Origin: Marinigracilibium pacificum | Lineage (GTDB): Bacteria > Bacteroidota > Bacteroidia > Cytophagales > Cyclobacteriaceae | Assembly: GCF_012926615.1 (NCBI RefSeq) | Contig: NZ_JABBNU010000016.1 | Coordinates: forward strand, 1 to 60,633 | Direction: 5' to 3' | DNA: 60,633 nt | Shown here: piece by piece, positions 7,544 through 14,778 of the stretch | Position numbering within the stretch: the stretch's first letter is position 1 | Layout: the number at the start of each line of letters is the position of its first letter | Position numbers and translations under genes: made by a program | The notes under the pieces: model-generated | Database searches by the model: none | What the model saw: the letters and a program-made list of their open reading frames with translations, nothing else | Told to the model about the DNA's origin: nothing

Positions 7544-8473
7544 ATGAATAAAATAAAGATCATATTTTTAATATTGACCTTTCCTTTAGTATGTAAAGGC
7601 CAAATGAAGAATTATGAATTCAATAAAAATGATTTGGTGAACTATAAAAAAATAATAGCTAATCAAATTGATTATTATCAGGAAAATGATAGTTCGATGC
7701 GTCAGTCGATTTACTATTTAGATAAAAAGGGAAATATTATTAAATCCGAATCATTTGAGAATGACACATTAAGGCACTATGCTATAAATGATTTTGATAC
7801 TAAAGGACGAATAATTTCTCATAAATCATATTTTGAAATATATACATACAATGAAGATATTGGAGACCATACTCCTGAATGGAATGACAAATATTACAAT
7901 GGCTCTGATTTTATTTATAATGAGGATCAATTAATTGAAGAACGTATTTTTAATTATGTAGATGGTGAAAAATCATACGATTATATATACAAATTCAAAT
8001 ATGATAAAGATGGAAAATTAATTAATACTCAGTTTATAGATCTTTATAAAGGTCTGACAGGAACTTTCCTTCCAAATACAGCAATTATTGATTCATTATT
8101 TAATAAGGAAGACATCACCATAACTAATACATATTATGAATATCGTAATGATTCAGTTATTGGAATTAATTATGGAACAAAAAATATCATTACTGGGTAT
8201 GAATTTGAAATTTTAAATGAAAACGGGCTTCCAATTGAATTTCAAAGTGCAGATTCAGAGGGCTCAGTTTATATTATTTACCGGTCCAGATATAATGAAT
8301 TGAATAAGCTAATCGAAAAATCAAGAGAAATAATTGATTACTCAAAAATCAATTATGATTTAACTGCTGAGGACAATTATGTTATAAAATATAATCAGAA
8401 TGGATTGCCTGAAAGTGGAATTTCATATTGGAAAGGAGAAATAATATCAAAAAGAACATTAAAATATGAATAA
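7544..8473 (+). CDS. secreted protein with YD-repeat-like motifs
   Basis: This 309-residue protein has a signal peptide (MNKIKIIFLILTFPLVCKGQ). It contains several repeats of the form Y-x-x-x-G-x-[LI]-I: YYLDKKGNIIKSESF, FDTKGRIISHKSYF, YKFKYDKDGKLINTQF and KYNQNGLPESGISYW. This resembles the sparse YD-repeat or MORN-like beta proteins found as secreted proteins in Bacteroidota. The function is unknown. Cassette boundaries are GTTGTGAGA (7527-7535) and the exact reverse complement TCTCACAAC (8479-8487). The gene starts 9 bp after the core. Confidence 0.65.
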   Translation: MNKIKIIFLILTFPLVCKGQMKNYEFNKNDLVNYKKIIANQIDYYQENDSSMRQSIYYLDKKGNIIKSESFENDTLRHYAINDFDTKGRIISHKSYFEIYTYNEDIGDHTPEWNDKYYNGSDFIYNEDQLIEERIFNYVDGEKSYDYIYKFKYDKDGKLINTQFIDLYKGLTGTFLPNTAIIDSLFNKEDITITNTYYEYRNDSVIGINYGTKNIITGYEFEILNENGLPIEFQSADSEGSVYIIYRSRYNELNKLIEKSREIIDYSKINYDLTAEDNYVIKYNQNGLPESGISYWKGEIISKRTLKYE

Positions 8474-8478
8474 ATACA

Positions 8479-8613
8479 TCTCACAACAGCATGTATGCAG
8501 TTATGGCGGCTATAGAGTCAGCTCAAGCGCCGGTTCTCGCTGGATTTCACTGTCCTATCGGACGCGAAATCGGCACGATAATCCGCCACAAACTCATACA
8601 TCGAACGTTGGCA
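8479..8613 (+). repeat. attC-like site of the YD-like cassette
   Basis: TCTCACAAC opens the site and GTTGGCA (8607-8613) closes it. The left arm GCATGTATG...TATGGCGG (8489-8509) pairs with CCGCCA...CATACATCG (8583-8603). The loop is GC-richer than its surroundings (GCGCCGGTTCTCGC...GACGCGAAATCGGC). This is the most classical attC-like structure in the window. Confidence 0.82.
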
Positions 8614-8646
8614 AAAAATTAAAACCTCGATGACAGATGCATTAAA

Positions 8647-9174
8647 ATGCAATATTTAAACTACATATATGATTTTTTAATTTTACCGTACTTTTTTGCA
8701 AGTCTGATAAATATATTTATAACAGAGAGATTTCTTAAACGAGACTTTAAAACGATACAGGATATAATTGGGCTAGTTTTAATCATTGGTATAGTACTTT
8801 ACATATTGATTATATTATTAGAACTTTTTGATGCATGGTATAGTGGTGTTGAGTATGAGCAATATGCCTTTATTAATTCGGATTCATTTTCGAAAGGTAG
8901 ATTGATACTTACTTTCTATCCAATACTTATGTTGGTATTAAATATTTTTAGAAGATTTAGGACTAATGAAATTATTATGTTTATAACATCATTATATTAT
9001 TTGCCTAGATTTTATGAATTAATAATATTTTTAACTGTTTCAAGAGTTACTTTGAGAACCATAAACCATGATTATTTAATACCGATAGGTAAAATGTTTG
9101 CATACCGGATTATTTTATACTTTGCGGTTTTAATATTTTACAGATATAGGAAAAAAACTTTTGCTAATAACTAA
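8647..9174 (+). CDS. multi-pass membrane protein, unknown
   Basis: This 175-residue very hydrophobic protein has about five membrane segments (near residues 10-30, 38-62, 85-102, 108-135 and 148-168) and positively charged loops. No family is recognised. The cassette begins at GTTGGCAAA (8607-8615). Its own trailing core TTTGCTAAT (9160-9168, 7/9) lies inside the last codons, so the stop codon (9172-9174) falls within the attC-like site. That arrangement is unusual but is seen in compact cassettes. Confidence 0.6.
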   Translation: MQYLNYIYDFLILPYFFASLINIFITERFLKRDFKTIQDIIGLVLIIGIVLYILIILLELFDAWYSGVEYEQYAFINSDSFSKGRLILTFYPILMLVLNIFRRFRTNEIIMFITSLYYLPRFYELIIFLTVSRVTLRTINHDYLIPIGKMFAYRIILYFAVLIFYRYRKKTFANN

Positions 9175-9325
9175 GCATTCGAGTGGCCGATAGGCCTATA
9201 CTTAGCCTGTCTCGAAACAACCGGGAAATGCAGTGTTGACAAGTCCGGAGCTTGAAAATGATACTATGGGCATTTCGACTATTTTTATGTGACTTTTGGC
9301 TAATTGTCTCCCCCCCCCCTGGCTG
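9160..9325 (+). repeat. attC-like site of the membrane-protein cassette
   Basis: TTTGCTAAT (9160-9168) is followed by AACTAAGCATTCGAGTGGCC, the same left arm as at 6948-6967. GTTGACAAGTCCGG and CTTGAAAATG also recur. The right part ends in a run of C (9310-9319) before repeat R5 starts after G9325. It shares its attC class with the 6939 site, although the two cassette genes are unrelated. Confidence 0.7.
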
Positions 9326-9526
9326 TTCGAAGTTTAGCTTCAGCGTAACTTCGAACTTTTAATAAAATGCAGGGATTGTATCCCGGTCACCTATCAGTAT
9401 TTATAAAGTAAATATTTGATTTTGCGGAATCAAGAGCTATTTTAGAATTTTTAAAAGGAATTATTAACATAAAGATCAACGAAGTTATAAAAGGAATAAG
9501 AGCAATAGAGTCACGCTTATCCGCTC
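9326..9526 (+). repeat. repeat R, copy 5 (internally deleted)
   Basis: This copy starts with the hairpin GTTCGAAGTTTAGC ... AACTTCGAAC and GGGATTGTATCCCGGTCA. It then jumps to the GTATTTATAAAG segment, losing about 250 bp that includes the CCTGTCCCCTGCCAG block and one iteron region. The 3' end with TTGATT/AATCAA and the attC-like hairpin (CAACGA 9477-9482 to TCG 9525-9527) is intact. The deletion shows which part is dispensable for cassette spacing. Confidence 0.8.
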
Positions 9527-9609
9527 GTTATGACTAATTAATAAAACCCAAATATTGAAGCTAATCGTATTATTTGTATATTTATCCTATCATTAATTAT
9601 ACTCGAAGA

Positions 9610-9777
9610 ATGATAACAATAATTAAAAAAGGGACTCCTTTAGAAGACATAAGAAAGGCGATGAAAAAAGCTACAACTAAACCTAAATCAAAAGGGATTA
9701 TTAAATTTTCGGGTAAGCTAAAAATCAATCAGAATCCTTTAGACATCCAAAAAAAAATGAGGGATGAATGGGAATAG
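9610..9777 (+). CDS. antitoxin of PIN-type TA pair (intact copy 2)
   Basis: This 55-residue basic protein (MITIIKKGTPLEDIRKAMKK at the start, IQKKMRDEWE at the end) matches the short antitoxins that accompany PIN toxins in Bacteroidota. Such antitoxins neutralise the toxin by direct contact and often repress their own operon. I prefer the ATG at 9610 to an upstream in-frame ATG at 9574. It overlaps the toxin start by 14 bp, so translation is probably coupled. It is the intact version of the frame broken at 1531 in copy 1. The cassette core GTTATGAC is at 9527-9534. Confidence 0.82.
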   Translation: MITIIKKGTPLEDIRKAMKKATTKPKSKGIIKFSGKLKINQNPLDIQKKMRDEWE

Positions 9778-10135
9778 AATTTTTGTTGATACTAATATAC
9801 TTTTATACCTACTAAATGGTGATAAAGAAGTAACCGAAATGATATCAAATAAAGATGTGGTTATATCATTTATTACACAACTTGAACTCCTCTCTTATTC
9901 AAATTTGAATGACGATTCAGAGCAACTTATTAGAGAATTATTAAATGAATGTATAATAAGGGATATTTCTAGAGAGATTAAAGAATTAACTATAGAGTTT
10001 AGAAGGAAATCGAAACTTAAATTACCTGATTCCATTATTGCTGCAACAGCGTATTTCAATAAACTCCCATTACTAACTGCAGATAAGCAATTTAGAACTG
10101 TAGATGAATTGGATGTGATAATTTATGATGTATAA
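9764..10135 (+). CDS. PIN-domain toxin (VapC-like), cassette copy 2
   Basis: This 123-residue PIN ribonuclease keeps all acidic metal ligands (Asp9, Glu41, Asp89, Asp107). It forms an operon with the antitoxin at 9610-9777. Five base changes separate it from the toxin at 1616-1987. The similarity extends through the whole cassette, from the end of R through the antitoxin to GCCATAAC at 10139. That points to duplication of the cassette as a unit. Toxin-antitoxin cassettes are known in large chromosomal integrons, where they are thought to stabilise the array. Confidence 0.9.
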   Translation: MNGNRIFVDTNILLYLLNGDKEVTEMISNKDVVISFITQLELLSYSNLNDDSEQLIRELLNECIIRDISREIKELTIEFRRKSKLKLPDSIIAATAYFNKLPLLTADKQFRTVDELDVIIYDV

Positions 10136-10138
10136 AAA

Positions 10139-10264
10139 GCCATAACAGTAGCTATATGCCAACGTTTTGTTTTTTATCTGGTGCTATTATCTTTGAGGGT
10201 TAGCTATGCGTTTTTTCAGAAAGCCGAATGTTTCGGGTATCCATAGCTTTATTTGTAGTTATGT
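10139..10264 (+). repeat. attC-like site of TA cassette copy 2
   Basis: GCCATAAC (10139-10146) opens the site and GTTATGT (10258-10264) closes it. AGCTAT (10150-10155) pairs with ATAGCT (10243-10248). An internal stretch GGTTAGCTATGCG (10199-10211) could form alternative pairs. This is the last recognisable attC-like site of the array. The following gene's ATG is the ATG of GTTATGT. Confidence 0.78.
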
Positions 10265-10725
10265 TGAATGATAAAGAAAAATATCTTATAGATACTTTTG
10301 AAGGTAATAATAACCTCGATAACTGGATAATATTGCTTCAAAAATCAACCAATTCCTTTTTTTTAAAAGAAAGTGCCGAAAAATATAATTGGGATGACGG
10401 ATTTGAATTGCCAACGGTTATTGCCGACAACCCCTATTGTGATAAAGGAACGGCTCTTACACTATTTTGGTTAGCTGAAGGAATTTCTTATTACACAGGA
10501 GAAATAGAAAAAAATGAATACAATACTGACTGGGTTGATTTTTGCAAATTTATGGGTGACAGATTAATAAATGGCGCCTATAAAGAAGGGCTTGTTAGCT
10601 TCAACCCTGGCCTTAGTAAAATATTAATATATAAATACAAAAAAGCTGGAATTCCCGAAGAACTATTCATGCCAATAGAAGGAAAACCAGATTATAACGT
10701 AGATAGCTCCTCAAACGGTAATTGA
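10261..10725 (+). CDS. DUF4274-domain protein
   Basis: This 154-residue protein contains KYNWDDGFELPTVI followed by CDKGTALTLFWLAEG. That is the hallmark of DUF4274 ('YNWDDG...P......CD.GTAL..FW'). The function of this family is unknown; it often occurs in Bacteroidota and near toxin/immunity genes. The frame is open from 10228, but that start lies inside the attC palindrome, so I take the ATG at 10261. That ATG is itself part of the GTTATGT core. I see no trailing core CAACATAAC after the stop codon, so this is the array's last gene or its chromosomal border. Confidence 0.7.
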   Translation: MLNDKEKYLIDTFEGNNNLDNWIILLQKSTNSFFLKESAEKYNWDDGFELPTVIADNPYCDKGTALTLFWLAEGISYYTGEIEKNEYNTDWVDFCKFMGDRLINGAYKEGLVSFNPGLSKILIYKYKKAGIPEELFMPIEGKPDYNVDSSSNGN

Positions 10726-10886
10726 AAACCTGATTATCTTCAATAGATTTTTATAGAATCAGGGTGAAGTTTTGTCCGGGTTTCAAGCTCGTTATTATTT
10801 GAAAAAGTTTGAAATTTCCGATTGTGAGAGGGATTTACCAGAAATAAAATTAAGAGAGCATCAAGTAAACATTGTATTAATAAACC

Positions 10887-11387
10887 GTGAAAAATCTAAT
10901 TCTAATAACATTCTCCTTACTTGCTATAAATTCAATAACTTTTGGTCAAAAGGGAGTCATTAAAGGTCAGCTTATTGACTATAAAACATCAAAACCTATT
11001 GCAGGTAAAACAATAATATTGTTTGGTACAACATCAGGTGTCACATCTGATAAGGAAGGCAGGTTTGAATTTGATAATCTGAAGCTAAAAAACACCGAGC
11101 TAATAATTTATGGTGGTCATATTCATGATTCAGGTATTGGAAATAAAAAAAACTATTATACTTTAAGCTTGCGAAATATTAAATTAAATGAGAATAACAG
11201 GACGATTGATCTTAAGATAATTTACTTATTGGATAGTGATCAAAATGTATCAAATCTGAATTTCCCGTGTATCATTCTTGATGAAAAAACTTTTCAATAC
11301 AAATTCGTTGGAGGTGCAGACCGCCACTTTGAAGGCAAGTTTGGGTTAATTGATTTTTCAACTCCTTCAAAAAATTGTGCCTTATGA
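10887..11387 (+). CDS. secreted carboxypeptidase-regulatory-like (CarboxypepD_reg) domain protein
   Basis: This 166-residue protein has a signal peptide (LILITFSLLAINSITFGQ) and starts at GTG. The mature part opens with GVIKGQLIDYKTSKPIAGKT, then VTSDKEGRFEFDNLK. That is the typical seven-strand prealbumin-like repeat seen at the N-terminus of TonB-dependent receptors and as free secreted domains in Bacteroidota. Here it stands alone without a barrel. The C-terminus holds unrecognised sequence. It is outside the cassette array, and the change of gene style begins here. Confidence 0.7.
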   Translation: MKNLILITFSLLAINSITFGQKGVIKGQLIDYKTSKPIAGKTIILFGTTSGVTSDKEGRFEFDNLKLKNTELIIYGGHIHDSGIGNKKNYYTLSLRNIKLNENNRTIDLKIIYLLDSDQNVSNLNFPCIILDEKTFQYKFVGGADRHFEGKFGLIDFSTPSKNCAL

Positions 11388-11449
11388 TAATTATCATTCA
11401 CCCGGAAGGCCTGAGTTCTTGAATAAACGAAGAAGTAAATCCTGTTTAA

Positions 11450-12160
11450 ATGATCTCTGAAGAACAAAATATTGCCTTAATCGAAGTTGCCAAAGGGGCA
11501 TCTGATAATCCAGCCTGGAAAGATTATGCAGATTATTGTCTTTTAAAAGAGAAAGGACTTAGAAAGCCGGCATTATCAAAGTTGAATGAGTTTTTAAATT
11601 CAACCCAAGGCTGGTCAGCAGAACAAAGAATCGAGTTTGTCAATTTCTTGTTTCCTCTTATTGAGACAATACCGGGAGCAGACCAGGGTCCATTTCCTCA
11701 TCCATTAAGTATTAGGTTAACTAAACCTACCCTTGAAGAGTGGTGCGCTTATGAAAAATCAGACAGCAAGCCTTTTCGCTGGTTTGGAAAATATTACAGA
11801 AGTGAAGAACATCTACACAAAGCCCTGGAGGTAAATCCGGAGGATGATTTAGCAAGAGAGACTATTTTAAACTGGTGGACAAACATCCTTTATTTTTCAA
11901 TTCATCATCTGCCTGAAGGTTATATTGGTGATCCCGTCGAAGATCTTGAATTTGCTGAAAAAATCAAGGTACAGATTTCCAGGTTAGTTGATCCGGAGCG
12001 AAGGGATTACTGGACAAAACAACTGGGTATTGATCTGGAAATAATTGAAAACTATCTTGAGTGGAAAAAATCAGGTCATCCCGATCTTGCCAGTTGGGGA
12101 AAGGAAAATAATAAAACAGTGGGTTATCATTTAACCAGAGCTTATTACTTCGAAAAATGA
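11450..12160 (+). CDS. conserved hypothetical protein
   Basis: This 236-residue soluble protein has no signal peptide. It is rich in aromatic and acidic residues, with ADYCLLKEKGLRKPALSKLN, FRWFGKYYRSEEHLHKALEV and NPEDDLARETILNWW. The alpha-helical, repeat-like character ('LHKALEVNPEDDLAR') recalls TPR-type units, but no standard family is clear. It starts 62 bp after the previous gene, whose role is also unknown. Nothing in the sequence decides its function. Confidence 0.6.
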   Translation: MISEEQNIALIEVAKGASDNPAWKDYADYCLLKEKGLRKPALSKLNEFLNSTQGWSAEQRIEFVNFLFPLIETIPGADQGPFPHPLSIRLTKPTLEEWCAYEKSDSKPFRWFGKYYRSEEHLHKALEVNPEDDLARETILNWWTNILYFSIHHLPEGYIGDPVEDLEFAEKIKVQISRLVDPERRDYWTKQLGIDLEIIENYLEWKKSGHPDLASWGKENNKTVGYHLTRAYYFEK

Positions 12161-12528
12161 TCAGGTTTCAATAGTTATGATTAGTTTGAGGGGATTAACT
12201 TAGAAATTTTCGTCAAGGAATTTTTCCGACCGGTATGAATTGGTAACCGGAGTGTTTCTAATATTATTCAAAACATAGTGTCCACTCTGATTAACTAACA
12301 TATTAATATTCAGTTAGATATATATAAATAAATTGATGTCGTCATTTTGTTTATATGGCTTAAAACTTATATTTTGGTAGGTTTCCATATTAATCGTAAG
12401 GCTTCCCAAGGTTCGAGGGGTTATTATTATTAACAATTCAAATTAAGTATACGATCCATCATGGTGCTTATACACGACAACAGGATTCAGTTTAAAGTTA
12501 TTCCGTATTAAAAAGACTGAAACATTCA
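12161..12528. other. intergenic region, no feature recognised
   Basis: This AT-rich 368-bp gap lies between two co-directional genes. I see no reading frame, strong hairpin, repeat family or exact TAnnTTTG promoter box. It presumably contains the promoter of the VOC lipoprotein gene. Confidence 0.4.
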
Positions 12529-13044
12529 ATGAAATATTTATTATTAACTGCCCTGGTTATAGCTACTCTGGCCAGCTGCAGGCAATCAACTGAAACATCG
12601 GAAATTATGAAAGACAACAAAAATCAAGCAGAAACACCTGGCACACCTGTTGATACGTCAACACCTAAAGTCACTGGAATTGGTGGAATCTTTTTTTATT
12701 CGGATAATCCTGATAAGACAAAAGAATGGTACACGAAAAATCTGGGAATTGAAATTAATGACTGGGGCTCATCAAGTTTTGAATCAAGAAATCTTGATGA
12801 TCCTGAAAAAATAAATTCGCTACAATGGAAACCATTTAAAAATGGAGACGAATATTTTGCTCCCTCAAGCAAGAATTTTATGATTAATTATCAGGTTCAG
12901 AATATCGAAGGGCTTTTAGCCAAATTGCAAGAGAATGGAGTAACTGTAATTGATAGTATTACCACATATGACGGAATAGGGAAATTTGTCCATATTATGG
13001 ATGCGGATGGCAATAAGATTGAATTATGGGAACCCGCCGATTAA
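12529..13044 (+). CDS. VOC-superfamily (glyoxalase-like) lipoprotein
   Basis: This 171-residue protein has a lipoprotein signal (TLASC, Cys17), a low-complexity linker to about residue 45, and a single VOC domain: GIGGIFFYSDNPDKTKEWYT, LGIEINDWG, then DADGNKIELWEP at the end. VOC proteins use paired beta-alpha-beta-beta-beta units for metal-dependent chemistry. The final Glu (IELWE) is the usual ligand, but the first-strand His is replaced here (GIFFYSDN), so metal binding is uncertain. A cytoplasmic start at Met28 is possible. An exported VOC protein is uncommon. Confidence 0.75.
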   Translation: MKYLLLTALVIATLASCRQSTETSEIMKDNKNQAETPGTPVDTSTPKVTGIGGIFFYSDNPDKTKEWYTKNLGIEINDWGSSSFESRNLDDPEKINSLQWKPFKNGDEYFAPSSKNFMINYQVQNIEGLLAKLQENGVTVIDSITTYDGIGKFVHIMDADGNKIELWEPAD

Positions 13045-13103
13045 CCTGAAATTACTTGATTTCTAAATTTCAGGTAATTTTTTGTCTGACTACAAGATTA
13101 TAC

Positions 13104-13275
13104 CTGCTGTTCGAAGTTTTGCTTCAGCGTAACTTCGGACTTTTAATAAAAAGCAGGGATTGTATCCCGGTCATAATTGTCTGAAATTCCACCCATGGCC
13201 TGTCCCCTGCCTGTACATTTATTGTAGAATTTGTTTTTCTGTCTGTCCCCCGACTGACCAGGGTGTGGCAAGTTT
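13104..13275 (+). repeat. family A repeat, chromosomal copy (hairpin plus CCTGTCCCCTGCC block)
   Basis: The GTTCGAAGTT...AACTTCGGAC hairpin (13109-13140) is followed by AGCAGGGATTGTATCCCGG, CCATGGCCTGTCCCCTGCC and a complementary CTGTCTGTCCCCCGAC block. This corresponds to the first half of R but lacks the iterons and attC. It sits 60 bp after the VOC gene, in a 393-bp gap with no other gene. No GTT core or cassette lies beside it. Confidence 0.75.
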
Positions 13276-13437
13276 TTTACACCCCTCCGTTTGGTACCGG
13301 TATGACCTTTATCACCTCTATCAGTAGTCCTCTCCTACATATACTGCATATCAAATCAAAAAACATTAAAAAAAATAAATCATAAACATGTAACATTTTT
13401 TGATTTCTGCATCTAAAGGAAAAACAAACACAGAACC

Positions 13438-14283
13438 ATGAAAAAAATCTTACTATTTTCAGCAATCTTACTTTCCTGTTTAACTTATGCTCAAGAAGTC
13501 AAACAACCAATTCATGTAAAAGTAACAGGTAGCGGAAAACCTCTCCTGCTTATTCCCGGCTTTACCGTTCCTGGTGAAAGCTGGAATTCCTTAGTTAACC
13601 AACTGGAGAAAAACCATGAGTGCCATATTGTTACACTTGCAGGTTTCGGAGACAAGGAACCTATAGATTTTCCGTGGCTTCCAGCAGTTAATGAAGCAAT
13701 CGAAACCTATATAAATGATAATCAAATAAAAGATTTAACCGTAATTGGGCATAGCCTGGGAGGAACAATAGCTACCTGGCTTGCTGGTAGAAGTAATAAC
13801 TATTTGTCCAGAATAATATTGGTAGATGCATTACCGGCTACCGGTGCCCTTATGATGCCCAATTATAATCCTGATAATTTGGTGTATGACAGTCCTTATA
13901 ATAATCAAATGTTGTCGATGAGCGAGGCTGATTTTGAGAAAATGGCTGATGCTATGGCTAAGGGAATGAGTTTAAACCCCGAAGCACAAAAAAATATTAA
14001 GGACTGGATGATTTTAGCAGATAGAAGAACTTACGTATATGGATATACCGATTATCTTAAACTAGATTTACGGGAGAATTTAAAAAACATTTCTATTCCT
14101 GTGACAATAATCGCTGCAGATATGCCTTATGGAAAGAATATGGTAACGCAAACCTACCAGACTCAGTATGCTAACCTGGCAAAATATGATTTGATAATTG
14201 CTGATAATTCGGCTCATTTTGTAATGTTTGACCAGCCGGAGTGGTTTATTGATCAAATTCAACAAATCCTTGTATCTAATTAA
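13438..14283 (+). CDS. secreted alpha/beta hydrolase, first gene of a sigma-factor operon
   Basis: This 281-residue protein has a signal peptide (KKILLFSAILLSCLTYAQ). The alpha/beta-hydrolase core shows the oxyanion-hole region LLLIPGFTVPGESW, nucleophile Ser106 in GHSLGG, and a C-terminal His (about 260) in DNSAHFVMFDQPE. The exported location suggests a periplasmic esterase or peptidase-type hydrolase of unknown substrate. The stop codon abuts the sigma-factor start (14284), so the genes are cotranscribed and probably translationally coupled. The hydrolase could act on the signal sensed by the sigma system. Confidence 0.85.
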   Translation: MKKILLFSAILLSCLTYAQEVKQPIHVKVTGSGKPLLLIPGFTVPGESWNSLVNQLEKNHECHIVTLAGFGDKEPIDFPWLPAVNEAIETYINDNQIKDLTVIGHSLGGTIATWLAGRSNNYLSRIILVDALPATGALMMPNYNPDNLVYDSPYNNQMLSMSEADFEKMADAMAKGMSLNPEAQKNIKDWMILADRRTYVYGYTDYLKLDLRENLKNISIPVTIIAADMPYGKNMVTQTYQTQYANLAKYDLIIADNSAHFVMFDQPEWFIDQIQQILVSN

Positions 14284-14778
14284 ATGAATATAGAAAAGGA
14301 GGACTTCACCTGTATTTATAATACCCATGCCCCGAAGGTATTCAGGTTGTGTATGCAGTATGCATCCGGTGATGAAGACTTAGCAAAAGAGTGGCAACAG
14401 GAGACTTTTATCAAGGTATGGAATCATAGAAAATCATTTCAGGCAAAATCTTCAATAAGTACCTGGATATATAGAATTGCTGTAAATATTTGTTTGGGAG
14501 ATTTGAGGAATTCCAAAAAGGAAATTCAGATTGATGAAGGTATCCGGAGTATTGACTCAACCACTGAGGAAAATGAAAAACAGGAAAATCAAATTAAGAA
14601 GATGCATAACTGCATCAATAAACTAACTCAAATCAATAAGGCAATCATAGTTCTGGAACTAGAAGAAGTACCTCAGGCTACAATTGCAGAAATGTTAGGA
14701 TTTAGTCACGGTTCATTACGAACCCGGTTGAGTAGAATTAGAAATTCACTTTTAAAATGTATTACAAATGGAAAATGA
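14284..14778 (+). CDS. ECF-type RNA polymerase sigma factor
   Basis: This 164-residue sigma-70 family protein has region 2 (LAKEWQQETFIKVWNHRKSF, then STWIYRIAVNICLGDLR) and region 4 (PQATIAEMLGFSHGSLRTRL). It directs RNA polymerase to a specific promoter set and is usually controlled by a co-encoded anti-sigma factor. It starts one base after the hydrolase stop codon and overlaps the membrane-protein gene by 11 bp. The unusual feature is the partner: a four-pass membrane protein instead of a typical zinc or FecR-type anti-sigma. Confidence 0.9.
   Translation: MNIEKEDFTCIYNTHAPKVFRLCMQYASGDEDLAKEWQQETFIKVWNHRKSFQAKSSISTWIYRIAVNICLGDLRNSKKEIQIDEGIRSIDSTTEENEKQENQIKKMHNCINKLTQINKAIIVLELEEVPQATIAEMLGFSHGSLRTRLSRIRNSLLKCITNGK

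Noticed and set aside
2047-9526. R repeats as a CRISPR array
   Set aside because: The copies are 200-450 bp long, spaced by genes of 0.5-0.9 kb, and have no short uniform spacers. No cas gene is present.
1-10725. Explaining the array as simple REP or IS repeats between ordinary genes
   Set aside because: REP or IS copies would not make each gene's left edge complementary to the sequence behind the same gene. Three exact 9-base pairs at the right positions argue for cassette recombination. No transposase or target-site duplication was seen.
10772-10963. A 63-codon frame upstream of the CarboxypepD_reg gene
   Set aside because: It overlaps the signal peptide of the 10887 gene in another frame, has no good start, and its sequence resembles no protein.
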